Source: Candidatus Gastranaerophilales bacterium (GTDB lineage: Bacteria > Cyanobacteriota > Vampirovibrionia > Gastranaerophilales > Gastranaerophilaceae). From it: 64,000 bases of DNA. Position 1 is the stretch's first letter. Every line of letters begins with the position of its first letter. The stretch lies in contig CALURI010000011.1 of assembly GCA_944323135.1 (NCBI GenBank), positions 17,525-81,524 of the forward strand, written 5' to 3'. The position numbers were made by a program, and so were the translations under genes. Below, in pieces: positions 45,546 to 55,938 of this stretch. The notes beneath the pieces are model-generated. The model saw nothing but the letters and a program-made list of their open reading frames with translations. It was not told the origin of the DNA and searched no databases.

Positions 45546-46781
45546 TTAAAGTTTTGCACCTTTTGGAACAACAGTTACACCATTTGGCGAAACATGGAAA
45601 CCTCGATTTATATCATCTTCCCTGTTAAAACCTATTCTTGTATTAGGCGGAACAATAACATTTTTATCGATAATTGCACGCTTAATTTTTGAATGACGAC
45701 CGATTTCAACATTTTCCATCAATATACTTTCTGATATTTGAGAATAACTGTTTACTTTTACCTTTGGGGAAAGCACACATCTTGACAATCCTCCGCCTGA
45801 AACAATACAACCCTCAGATACCATAGAATTTGTTGCCATGCCTACTCTTTCTCCTTCTGCCCAGATAAATTTTGCAGGAGGATAATTATAATTAAATGTT
45901 CTTAACGGCCATTCTTTTGAATACAAATCAAGTTCAGGCTCATAAGCAAGCAAATCCATATTAGCCTGCCAATATGCATCAATACTTCCCACATCGCGCC
46001 AGTATCCGCGTTCGGTATCAGTCATACCGGGAAACGAATTATCATTAAAATTATAGATAAAAATCCGTTTACCTTCTTTTAAAAGCATAGGGATTACATT
46101 TTTTCCAAAATCATGACTTGACTCATTAATTTCTTCATCTCTGTTTAATGCGTCAAGAAGAACTTCTTTATTAAAAATATAATTTCCCATAGAAGCAAGA
46201 CACATATCAGGATTTCCTGGAATTGATTTTGGTTTTTCTTTAGGTTTTTCAACGAAATTTATAAGTTTCCAATCATCATCTACCTCTATAATTCCGAATT
46301 CAGAAGCCTCCTCAATAGGTATTGGGATAGCGGAAATAGATAAATCAGCATCTTTTTCTTTATGGAAATCAAGCATTTGCGAAACATCCATCTTATAAAT
46401 ATGATCTCCGCCAAAAATACAAACGTAATCAGGATCCTCATCAGTTATATGAAAAATATTTTGATAAATTGCATCAGCAGTTCCACGATACCATTCAGAA
46501 CCCGTTCTCATTTGAGCAGGAGCTAAATCAACATATTGGTTTAAAAAAGGCGATAAAGCCCAGCCTCTTGTAATATGTTTATTTAAAGAATCTGATTTAT
46601 ACTGTGTTAAAACTTTTATCTTAAAAAAACCTGAATTAATAAAATTATTCAACACAAAATCAATAATTCTGTATCTACCGCCAAAAGGCACAGCAGGTTT
46701 TGCTCTATCTTTAGTTAAAGGGTAAAGTCTTTTTCCTTCTCCGCCTGCTAAAATCATAACCAGTGCATCATCAATTGACAT
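45546..46781 (-). CDS. glgC: Glucose-1-phosphate adenylyltransferase
   Basis: A 411-aa ADP-glucose pyrophosphorylase making ADP-glucose for glycogen. N-terminal ILAGGEGKRLYPLTKDRAKP is the nucleotide loop. GGRYRIIDFVLNN follows, then IFGGDHIYKMD (catalytic Asp) and FVEKPKEKP (sugar phosphate site). The left-handed beta-helix C-terminus (SEGCIVSGGGLS...RAIIDKNVIVP) closes the protein. Length is normal. Other glycogen genes in this window (the phosphorylase homologue at 19584 and a glgA-like end at 63926) lie away from it. Confidence 0.96.
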   Translation of the reverse strand: MSIDDALVMILAGGEGKRLYPLTKDRAKPAVPFGGRYRIIDFVLNNFINSGFFKIKVLTQYKSDSLNKHITRGWALSPFLNQYVDLAPAQMRTGSEWYRGTADAIYQNIFHITDEDPDYVCIFGGDHIYKMDVSQMLDFHKEKDADLSISAIPIPIEEASEFGIIEVDDDWKLINFVEKPKEKPKSIPGNPDMCLASMGNYIFNKEVLLDALNRDEEINESSHDFGKNVIPMLLKEGKRIFIYNFNDNSFPGMTDTERGYWRDVGSIDAYWQANMDLLAYEPELDLYSKEWPLRTFNYNYPPAKFIWAEGERVGMATNSMVSEGCIVSGGGLSRCVLSPKVKVNSYSQISESILMENVEIGRHSKIKRAIIDKNVIVPPNTRIGFNREDDINRGFHVSPNGVTVVPKGAKL

Positions 46782-46876
46782 AAACTAACTCCTTTGCTTA
46801 TATTATATAATATTTAGCATTTAACAACAAATTGTTTAAGTTTTGTTTCAATACAAATATCTTTGGATTAACAATT

Positions 46877-47473
46877 TTAATGACAATTTCCGCAACCACC
46901 GCAAGAGCCTGAACATCCGCTTTGATTTATCAAATCTGAAAAATCAAAAACTTCATCTTTCAATAATTTATCAATTACTATCGGATATAATTTACATTCA
47001 ATATTGTTAATATCAGATTTAAATTCGTCAAAATGTGTTAAATTGCTAATTAATACAGGATATTGAGCCAAAATACCGTTATCACATTCATTAGCTTTCA
47101 ATGAATAAATTGTAACACCCGATACTTTCACACCTGCTAAAAAAGCACGTTCAATTGCATCATTTCCTTTGAATGCAGGAAGAAGTGATGGATGAATATT
47201 CACAAATTTGCCGGTTTCCAATACATCAGCCTTTAAAGTACACCTGTAATCACAAAGAGCAATTAAATCAAAATCATGCGAAGAAAAATATTCAAAAGTT
47301 TTTTCTAAAGGTAAATATTTAACATTAAAACCTAACTCCTTCGACTTTAAATAAAAGTTAGAATGCTCATCATCAGATAAGAGGGTTATATCAACGTTTT
47401 CCCCGGAAAAATATTTTATTACGGCATCTGATAAAACATTTTCACCGGAACCTAAAAGTGCAAGTTTTTTCAT
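46877..47473 (-). CDS. Formyltransferase-fold protein (PurN-like) with Cys-rich tail
   Basis: A 198-aa PurN-type protein that would transfer a formyl group from 10-formyl-THF to GAR in purine synthesis. The catalytic Asn/His are in VNIHPSLLP and the Asp in NECDNGILAQ; GVKVSGVTIYSL also matches PurN. The N-terminal substrate loop (LGSGENVLSDAV) differs from the usual GSGSNLQ. Unusual C-terminus: GCSGSCGGCGNCH, four Cys in 13 residues, which could bind metal. Start ATG 47473 with GAAGG. It follows birA by 19 bp. Confidence 0.8.
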   Translation of the reverse strand: MKKLALLGSGENVLSDAVIKYFSGENVDITLLSDDEHSNFYLKSKELGFNVKYLPLEKTFEYFSSHDFDLIALCDYRCTLKADVLETGKFVNIHPSLLPAFKGNDAIERAFLAGVKVSGVTIYSLKANECDNGILAQYPVLISNLTHFDEFKSDINNIECKLYPIVIDKLLKDEVFDFSDLINQSGCSGSCGGCGNCH

Positions 47474-47492
47474 AATTACCTTCTCCCATAAT

Positions 47493-48215
47493 TTATAATA
47501 TATCACCCATAGTTAATGTAATTTCTTTATTATTATCGTCAAGAATAAGCTCACCGAAATCACCTATCCTCTTTGCGACTCCTGATACTCTTTTATCGAA
47601 TACTTTTACAGATATAACTTTACCTAAAAAATCGCATGCTTTTGTATAATCGTCTTTTATTAAAACAAAACCTGAGCACAAAAAATCATCATAATGTCTA
47701 AAAAATGTATTTAGTAATTTTTCCGTAAATAATTTTTTATCTTCATATTCTCTTCCGAGTTCAACATTCAAAGATGTAACTTCCCTGTCTTTCACTAAAT
47801 CAAAATCATCTTTTTGCGCATTAAGATTAACACCTATTCCTAAAACTAATCCTTGAAATTTATTTTTAATCATAACAGATTCACATAATATTCCCGCAAT
47901 TTTTTTATTATTAATTAAAACATCATTAGGCCACTTAATAGAAGGCAGCAGCCCGTAATCTTGCAATACATTATATAAAACTACAGATAAATATTGAGTC
48001 AAACAAGCATATATCTGCCTAAATTCACCGGATGGTTTCAAAACAAAAGTTAAAAATAAATTTCCTTCACCAAAATCTACCCATTTTCTGTCATACCTGC
48101 CACGTCCATTTGTTTGAGCAGACGCAATAATAATTGCCTTATCTTTAAAACTTAAGAAATTTTCCTTTGCATAAGAATTTGTAGAATTAACCTTATCTAA
48201 ATAAAAAATATCCAT
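47493..48215 (-). CDS. birA: Biotin--[acetyl-CoA-carboxylase] ligase, no DNA-binding domain
   Basis: A 240-aa catalytic-only biotin protein ligase. VNSTNSYAKE opens it, then the biotinyl-AMP loop NGRGRYDRKW, SIKWPNDVLINNKKIAGILC and LGIGVNLN. It lacks the N-terminal helix-turn-helix of E. coli BirA, so it should not repress bio genes. It attaches biotin to carboxylase carrier proteins. It shares a 110-bp divergent region with atpB. Confidence 0.94.
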   Translation of the reverse strand: MDIFYLDKVNSTNSYAKENFLSFKDKAIIIASAQTNGRGRYDRKWVDFGEGNLFLTFVLKPSGEFRQIYACLTQYLSVVLYNVLQDYGLLPSIKWPNDVLINNKKIAGILCESVMIKNKFQGLVLGIGVNLNAQKDDFDLVKDREVTSLNVELGREYEDKKLFTEKLLNTFFRHYDDFLCSGFVLIKDDYTKACDFLGKVISVKVFDKRVSGVAKRIGDFGELILDDNNKEITLTMGDIL

Positions 48216-48271
48216 TTTATCAGTACCTTAAAGCCTGTAATACAAAGAATTTTAAAACAAACAAAAAATAT

Positions 48272-48300
48272 TTGCGATTTTTTTTTTACCGAGTTACAAT
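48272..48300 (+). promoter_or_regulatory. Predicted promoter of the ATP synthase operon
   Basis: TTGCGA (48272-48277), 17-nt spacer containing a T tract, TACAAT (48295-48300), 25 nt before the atpB start. A good sigma-70-type match. Confidence 0.55.
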
Positions 48301-48325
48301 AAACTCATAAGGGAGAGAATCTAAC

Positions 48326-49018
48326 ATGGAACATTGGATTTACACATTAAATCTCGGCGGGCATGCTATAAGTCTTAATCTTGATACTATATTTACAATG
48401 TGGTTTGCAATGATTGTTGTTATAATTTTCGGGCTTTTAGCAACCAGAAATTTATCGCTTGTTCCCGGTAAACTTCAAGCCATATCCGAAAGCATCATGA
48501 AATTTTTCTATGGAACACTAGATACAATGGTAGAAAATGATAACAGGAAACATGTTCCTCTAGTTGCTTCATTATTTTTATTTATTGTTACTGCTAATTT
48601 AATGGGACAACTTCCGCTAAGAATAATCCACCTTAAAAACGGCGGCGAACTGGCATCGCCTACAAACGATATAAATTTAACTGCCGCTATGGCAATTATA
48701 GTATTAATATATTATGTATTTATGGGTATTCGTGCAAAAGGACCTAAATTCTTTTTACATGAATTAAGTTTTACGGGAATTGTTATGGCTCTTGTAGAAT
48801 TACTAGAAATGTTTACACGCCCTTTAAGCCTTGCGATCCGACTTTTTGCCAATATATTTGCAGGCGAAATTCTCGTATCAATAGCATTAGGCGGTTTGGC
48901 ATATTTTCTGCCGCTACCGATAATGCTTTTTGAAATACTTGTTGCATTTATCCAAGCAACAGTATTTATGATGCTGACGATAGCATATATTGGCTCAGCA
49001 ACAGGTGAAGAACATTAG
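48326..49018 (+). CDS. atpB: ATP synthase F0 subunit a
   Basis: A 230-aa membrane subunit that forms the proton half-channels against the c-ring. The essential Arg is in PLSLAIRLFANIFAG. Five or six helices; the C-terminal helix reads VAFIQATVFMMLTIAYIG. GGGAGAG precedes ATG 48326. First gene of the operon; no atpI is seen upstream. Confidence 0.96.
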   Translation: MEHWIYTLNLGGHAISLNLDTIFTMWFAMIVVIIFGLLATRNLSLVPGKLQAISESIMKFFYGTLDTMVENDNRKHVPLVASLFLFIVTANLMGQLPLRIIHLKNGGELASPTNDINLTAAMAIIVLIYYVFMGIRAKGPKFFLHELSFTGIVMALVELLEMFTRPLSLAIRLFANIFAGEILVSIALGGLAYFLPLPIMLFEILVAFIQATVFMMLTIAYIGSATGEEH

Positions 49019-49055
49019 TTACTTTGGAAAAAGTATTAAATAAAGGAGAGAAAAA

Positions 49056-49295
49056 ATGGTAGACACAGCTACAATTTCACAAATGGCACACTTAGGTGCA
49101 GGTATTGCAATTGGTTTTGGTGCAGTAGGCGCAGGACTTGGTATCGGATTTGCAACAAAAGGTTTGATGGATGCAGTTTCAAGACAACCGGAAGTAGCAG
49201 GTAAGGCTTTTGGTTTCTTCTTGCTTGGTGCAGCATTATCAGAAGCTTGTGCTTTGTATGCATTCGTTATCGCTTTCTTACTATTAGGCAAGTAA
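49056..49295 (+). CDS. atpE: ATP synthase F0 subunit c
   Basis: A 79-aa hairpin of two helices. The ion-binding Glu is in GAALSEACALYAF and the loop RQPEV binds the central stalk. The residues that bind Na+ in sodium-type rings (Gln in helix 1 and Ser after the Glu) are Ile and Ala here, so a proton-driven ring is inferred. AAAGGAG lies before ATG. Confidence 0.96.
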   Translation: MVDTATISQMAHLGAGIAIGFGAVGAGLGIGFATKGLMDAVSRQPEVAGKAFGFFLLGAALSEACALYAFVIAFLLLGK

Positions 49296-49309
49296 TCGGA
49301 GAATAAACA

Positions 49310-49777
49310 ATGGAATTTAATGCAACATTTTTAGTATCAGCAATAAGTTTTATTATATTCACGATTATTATGAATATAATATTTTACAAACCTATTGAAA
49401 AAATTATGAATGAACGTCAAAAATTTATTAATGAAGCAAAAAATGACGCTCTTAATTCAAATTCTAAAGCAGACGAAATTCTCAAAAATAGAGAAACAAG
49501 ACTCAATCAATCCATAACTGATTCTAAAAAGCTTGTTGCAGAAAAAGTAAATCAAGCAAATGAAAATTCCAAAATATTAACCGGACAAGCTAAACAAAAA
49601 TCTCAGGAAGAAATTGCTTCTGCCAAGTCAAATCTTCTGAATGAAGCTAATCTGACAACAGATGAATTAAAAACGAAAGTTAAAGATTTGGCAGAAGTCA
49701 TATCTTCAAAAGTAATGGGATTTGAAACTAAAATCGAAAATCCGGACTATGAAATTGTAAACAGGATATTGAATTAA
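49310..49777 (+). CDS. atpG: ATP synthase F0 subunit b' (first b-type)
   Basis: A 155-aa peripheral-stalk subunit: one membrane helix (FLVSAISFIIFTIIMNIIFY) then a long charged helix. FYKPIEKIMNERQKFI is typical of b/b'. Position between c and the second b-type gene identifies it as b', a feature of cyanobacterial and plastid operons (atpG in that naming). Confidence 0.88.
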   Translation: MEFNATFLVSAISFIIFTIIMNIIFYKPIEKIMNERQKFINEAKNDALNSNSKADEILKNRETRLNQSITDSKKLVAEKVNQANENSKILTGQAKQKSQEEIASAKSNLLNEANLTTDELKTKVKDLAEVISSKVMGFETKIENPDYEIVNRILN

Positions 49778-49778
49778 T

Positions 49779-50282
49779 ATGAATGAATTGGCAAATTTTT
49801 GGAACTTAATAATTGAATCTAATACGTTTAATTTTGTTGTTTTATTAATAATTTTTGCAGTGTTATTTAAGAAATTAAATATTTCAGCAGGAGTGGAAAA
49901 AATAAAACAAGATATCATAAACACAATTAATAATGCAAAATCTGAGCGTGAAAATGCTAAAAATAAGCTATTAGAAGCAGAAAAATCCATAGAACATATT
50001 GATACAGATATACAACAAAGATTAGACGAAGCCTCTCAAAGAGGTGAAGGAATTGCCAAACAAATATTAATGAACACTGAAGAACAAATAAAATTAATTG
50101 AGAAAAACATATCAAGAGTTATTAATGCTGAAGAAAAAACTTTATCGGCTAAAATAACTGAAAAAACTTTAAATGCTTCAATAGAACTTGCAAAACAACA
50201 CATAAAAAATTCAATTGCAGCAAACCCTGATTTACATAACAAATTTATAGATGAAAGCATTGAAAACATAGACAAGGTATAA
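49779..50282 (+). CDS. atpF: ATP synthase F0 subunit b
   Basis: A 167-aa stalk subunit. The N-terminal helix (FNFVVLLIIFAVLFKKLN) is followed by a long coiled-coil, ending NKFIDESIENIDKV. It starts one base after b'. The two differ in sequence and should form a b-b' heterodimer rather than a homodimer. Confidence 0.9.
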   Translation: MNELANFWNLIIESNTFNFVVLLIIFAVLFKKLNISAGVEKIKQDIINTINNAKSERENAKNKLLEAEKSIEHIDTDIQQRLDEASQRGEGIAKQILMNTEEQIKLIEKNISRVINAEEKTLSAKITEKTLNASIELAKQHIKNSIAANPDLHNKFIDESIENIDKV

Positions 50283-50286
50283 TCTT

Positions 50287-52363
<2,077 letters not shown>

Positions 52364-52476
52364 TCACAACATAAAGAAAGGATAGTTTATAAAGCAAAAC
52401 AGGTGCAAAGGGAAATTAAAACTGCCCAAATTAAAAATAAAAGTACCTCTTAAGCAGTAATAAGCTATGAAAAAAA

Positions 52477-53409
52477 ATGGCAAACTTAAAAGATATAAAA
52501 AACAGAATACAAAGCGTTAAAAGTACAAAAAAGATTACGCGAGCAATGAAAATGGTAGCAGCAGCGAAAGTAAAAAAAGCTGAAAATACTGTTAAAGCAT
52601 CACGTCCATTTACTTTTGAGCTAACCGACATGTTTAAAAAACTTCTTTCTTCAGTTGGAACATATAGCGCACAAAGTCTGAAAATAAAATCTGCTGTTGA
52701 TAATTATCCTGAACTTTTACAAGTAAGAGATACAAAAACTGTAGGTTTACTTGTAATCACATCCAATAAAGGTCTTGCAGGCGCTTATAATGCCAATATT
52801 GTAAGAAATACTTTGCAAACAATAAAAGAATATGAATCTCAAGGAATTAAAACAATTCTATTTATTGTCGGACAAAAAGGAATTTCAACTTTGAAACGTA
52901 AATGCAAAGACTATGATTGTGAGATTGCAAAAACATATCTGGGTGTTGCAAACGAACCTTCAGGAGAAGGAGCAAAAATAATAATTGAAGATATTGCAGA
53001 ATATTTTGTTTCACACAAAATTGATAAAATAGAAATCATTACAACAAGGTTTAAAAATATGATGAGCTATTTTGTTGAAAAGTGGACAATATTACCATTA
53101 AAAGATTTACAAGAAGAAAAAGAAAAACTTCAAGACAATGTTATTGATCCATTAATGGAATTTATGCCTGATATGCATAATATTTTGCAAAAAGTTGTAC
53201 CAATGTATATGACAAATATTTTATATCAATCATTATTAGAAGCACAGGCAAGCGAACTTGCAAGCCGAATGACTGCAATGTCAGCTGCCACAAGCAATGC
53301 TGAAAAAATGATTAATGACTTGTCTATTGAATATAATAAAACAAGACAATTTGCTATCACACAGGAAATTATCGAAGTTGTTTCCGGAGCAAATGCACAA
53401 TTAGGATAA
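52477..53409 (+). CDS. atpC: ATP synthase F1 subunit gamma
   Basis: A 310-aa central rotor (named atpC in cyanobacteria, atpG in E. coli). N-terminal KDIKNRIQSVKSTKKITRAM and C-terminal RMTAMSAATSNAEKMI are diagnostic. It lies 113 bp after atpA and shows no clear Shine-Dalgarno; a short out-of-frame ORF (ATG 52467, 17 codons) overlaps its start, so initiation may be coupled to that ORF. No beta or epsilon gene follows, as in cyanobacteria where those are separate. Confidence 0.95.
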   Translation: MANLKDIKNRIQSVKSTKKITRAMKMVAAAKVKKAENTVKASRPFTFELTDMFKKLLSSVGTYSAQSLKIKSAVDNYPELLQVRDTKTVGLLVITSNKGLAGAYNANIVRNTLQTIKEYESQGIKTILFIVGQKGISTLKRKCKDYDCEIAKTYLGVANEPSGEGAKIIIEDIAEYFVSHKIDKIEIITTRFKNMMSYFVEKWTILPLKDLQEEKEKLQDNVIDPLMEFMPDMHNILQKVVPMYMTNILYQSLLEAQASELASRMTAMSAATSNAEKMINDLSIEYNKTRQFAITQEIIEVVSGANAQLG

Positions 53410-53428
53410 ATACCAGCTATCATATAAT

Positions 53429-53465
53429 AAAAAAGTTTTGATATATAAATTATCAAAACTTTTTT
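53429..53465 (+). terminator. Terminator of the ATP synthase operon
   Basis: A 15-bp perfect stem (53429-53443 with 53451-53465), 7-nt loop, ending in T6. It confirms that atpD and the epsilon gene are not part of this operon. Confidence 0.9.
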
Positions 53466-53529
53466 ATATATATTGACAAATATATAAAAATAATAAATAA
53501 TAAATATAGAAAATAGGAGGGAAATAATT

Positions 53530-54221
53530 ATGAATAGAGCTTTTAGAGTTGCCCCCCCCCCGAAAAACCAGTTTTATTTAAGGGATATAGGGGCTTTACA
53601 TTAGCAGAAGTATTAATTACACTAGGAATAATTGGTGTTGTTGCAGCTCTTACTATACCGACATTAATTCAAAATACTAAAAAACAAGAAGCAAGTTCAA
53701 AACTAAAAAAATTTATATCAGTAATAAATCAGGCTTTAATATCTGCAGAACTCGATTATGGAGCAAGAGAAGACTGGGCAATAGGAGAAATGAACAGTTC
53801 AGATTCAGCATTTGATTTTTTAAACATATACATCAAACCTTACGTAAAAAGTCATGATATTGAAAAAAGAAAATTATTAGATATGAATGTTGCAACACTT
53901 CGATTTACAGATGGCTCACAAATGAGTATAAAAATAGGTAGTTGCTATGACATTTACTATGACATAAATGGTGAAAAAGGTCCAAATGAAATTGGAAGAG
54001 ATATATATGCATTTATTCTATGCAGAAAAAGCGGTAATTGTAATGTTGCAAGCAATCAAGTTAGAGCTTATTACTGCGTGTCAACAGGCACTCCATATCC
54101 AACAAGAGAATCAATCATAGATACTTGTAAAACAAAAGGTAATGCTAACAAAAAGATATGTACATTATTACTTGAAGAAAATCAATACGAATTTCCAAAA
54201 GATTATCCGATACGATTATAA
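53530..54221 (+). CDS. Prepilin-like protein, start out of frame at a C10 tract
   Basis: ATG 53530 has an excellent GGAGGG site, but reads MNRAFRVAPPPKNQFYLRDI and then stops. The prepilin frame reads KPVLFKGYRGFTLAEVLITL and on to a C-terminal pilin body (Cys-rich, ending YEFPKDYPIRL), open without a stop to 54221. Upstream in that frame a TAG lies at 53544-53546, so no start exists. Adding one C to the run at 53552-53561 gives MNRAFRVAPPPEKPVLFKGY then RGFTLAEV, a classic prepilin leader cut after Gly. The gene is off by one base in this sequence. The nearest in-frame ATG (53790) would lose the entire pilin helix. Confidence 0.75.
53552..53561 (+). repeat. C10 homopolymer in prepilin leader
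   Basis: Ten consecutive C starting 22 nt after the A of the start codon, in a genome region that is otherwise strongly AT-rich. Frame depends on tract length: 11 (or 8) C is in frame, 10 is not. Confidence 0.95.
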
Positions 54222-54225
54222 ACAA

Positions 54226-55923
54226 TTACATCCTATTGCTTAAAAAAGCCAAGTTCTCAGGTTTAATCATTGCTTGATATTGATCATTTACAGAAGGAGC
54301 AGTATTAACTTGCTCTTGAGCTTTTGCTGCAGCAATTTTTGCTTTTCTTTTTTCTTCTGATTTATTAGTCATATATATATTTAGTTTAGGGATACCAACA
54401 CCTAATACAAGACCTGAATATAAATAACCAGCAACTTGAGCAATACTTAAAGCACGTAATTTACCTTTTGTTTCTTTTCTTATAGCTTCATTTACCTGAG
54501 ATGAAGAAAGTTTTTTCATTAATTGCTTAAATGAAAGAGCTTTTCCATTTTCAATAGGGTTAATTCCTGCAGCTTTTAATCCTCTGTGTAACACTTCATC
54601 CCTTGAAACCAAAGGAGCTTTTATAATCTTATTAAAGAAACCTTTTCCATGTTCCTTTTCACTATAATTTAAAAGATTTTGATCAAGAGAATTAGCTGTC
54701 ATTTTGGCTACAAAGTTACCTAATACAAGCCAGTTAAAGAATCCTAAAACATCTTTTACAACTGATTCTCTAAGTTCATCTTTATCACGAGCTACCAAAA
54801 ATCTTGACATGATTGTTACGCCGTAAATAAATTTAAACTGATCAAGAGTAGGAATAAGCCCTTTAAACTGAATTTTCTTTAAAATACCTTTAAAGCCTTC
54901 ATCCATACCTAAAGAAGCTAATATACCCCCACCAAATAATGCAGCAGCACCAGCTTTTAAAGCTTTAAAACCTGCAGAATTATCTTTTTCACGTCCTTCA
55001 ACTCCAACGAACCCATCGCTTCCGGTTTTCTTTTTAGTCAAATATATGTTTAAAGGTTGAATTGACATCCCGATAGCAGATGCAATTCCAATACCCAAAA
55101 GCGAACGTCCGAGGTTCATATGTTTTAAATCTGCAAGATACTTGTTATTTTTTAAATCACTTGCAAAAGCCTTTTCAATATTAGCATTTTTATTAACAAA
55201 AGTACGGGAAACGTTATATACACTTTCAACAATATTTTCAATTGAAGATGTTTTATGTCCTTTTCCAAGTCTAAATGTATTTTCTGAACCTGTTGCATTT
55301 GTAATAACAGAATGAGCGTATGCCTTCAAATCTTTTGAAATAGTTGTAGGAGCATCTTCTTTACTTAATACTTGAGTGAATTTATCAACAACATCATTCA
55401 TGTTATTTTCAGGAATCTTTATCCAATCATCACCAATACGAGTTTCAGCTGAACCGAATACATCCTTCAAATAAGCCTGAAGAGGAGTTTTATTTCCTTC
55501 TTTAACTTGTTTATCCCAAGCCTTTGCTAAAATGTCAAGAGTATCACCATCAACAAATATCTTATGAGCTTTTACACCGTATTTTTTATTCAAAGCCGCA
55601 GCTACGGCGAAACCTGCAATAGTACCATATACTCCGACTAATGAATGGTTAGCAGTCCCGGAAGCTTCTCTTCTGCCTGTTTCCATACCGGCAGCCGGAC
55701 CTCTGTTAACTAAATCTACAGTAGTACGAGGAATTACCATAGAAGCTAAATCAACAGCATTTGCACCCCAAGCCTGATTTGTGTCTAAAAAACGTAAAAA
55801 TAATGTTGCAGCATCAAATCCGCCTGTAAATTTTAAATTATTATTGTTATTTTGTTGATTATTTTCGTATTTTTGTTTATTTTGTATTTGTTGTATTTGT
55901 GGGGCAATTTGTTGAATTTTCAT
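54226..55923 (-). CDS. Large membrane protein of unknown family (paralogue of 55939 gene)
   Basis: A 565-aa protein. N-terminal Gln/Asn-rich, then NNNLKFTGGFDAATLFLR. Shared blocks with the next gene: DLASMVIPRTTVDLVNRG, GRREASGTANHSLVG, IGMSIQPLNIYLTKKKTG, QFKGLIPTLDQFKFIYG, DKDELRESVVKDVLGFFN. Hydrophobic segments near residues 95-112, 275-295, 330-345 and 490-515 suggest several membrane passes. The C-terminal tail is K/A-rich and coiled-coil-like. No known domain. It ends only 4 bp from the convergent prepilin gene's stop. Confidence 0.65.
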   Translation of the reverse strand: MKIQQIAPQIQQIQNKQKYENNQQNNNNNLKFTGGFDAATLFLRFLDTNQAWGANAVDLASMVIPRTTVDLVNRGPAAGMETGRREASGTANHSLVGVYGTIAGFAVAAALNKKYGVKAHKIFVDGDTLDILAKAWDKQVKEGNKTPLQAYLKDVFGSAETRIGDDWIKIPENNMNDVVDKFTQVLSKEDAPTTISKDLKAYAHSVITNATGSENTFRLGKGHKTSSIENIVESVYNVSRTFVNKNANIEKAFASDLKNNKYLADLKHMNLGRSLLGIGIASAIGMSIQPLNIYLTKKKTGSDGFVGVEGREKDNSAGFKALKAGAAALFGGGILASLGMDEGFKGILKKIQFKGLIPTLDQFKFIYGVTIMSRFLVARDKDELRESVVKDVLGFFNWLVLGNFVAKMTANSLDQNLLNYSEKEHGKGFFNKIIKAPLVSRDEVLHRGLKAAGINPIENGKALSFKQLMKKLSSSQVNEAIRKETKGKLRALSIAQVAGYLYSGLVLGVGIPKLNIYMTNKSEEKRKAKIAAAKAQEQVNTAPSVNDQYQAMIKPENLAFLSNRM

Positions 55924-55938
55924 AATTTATATTTCTCC

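Noticed and set aside
52467..52520. Short ORF overlapping the gamma subunit start as a regulatory peptide gene
   Set aside because: Only 17 codons, no convincing ribosome-binding site; kept only as a note on initiation.
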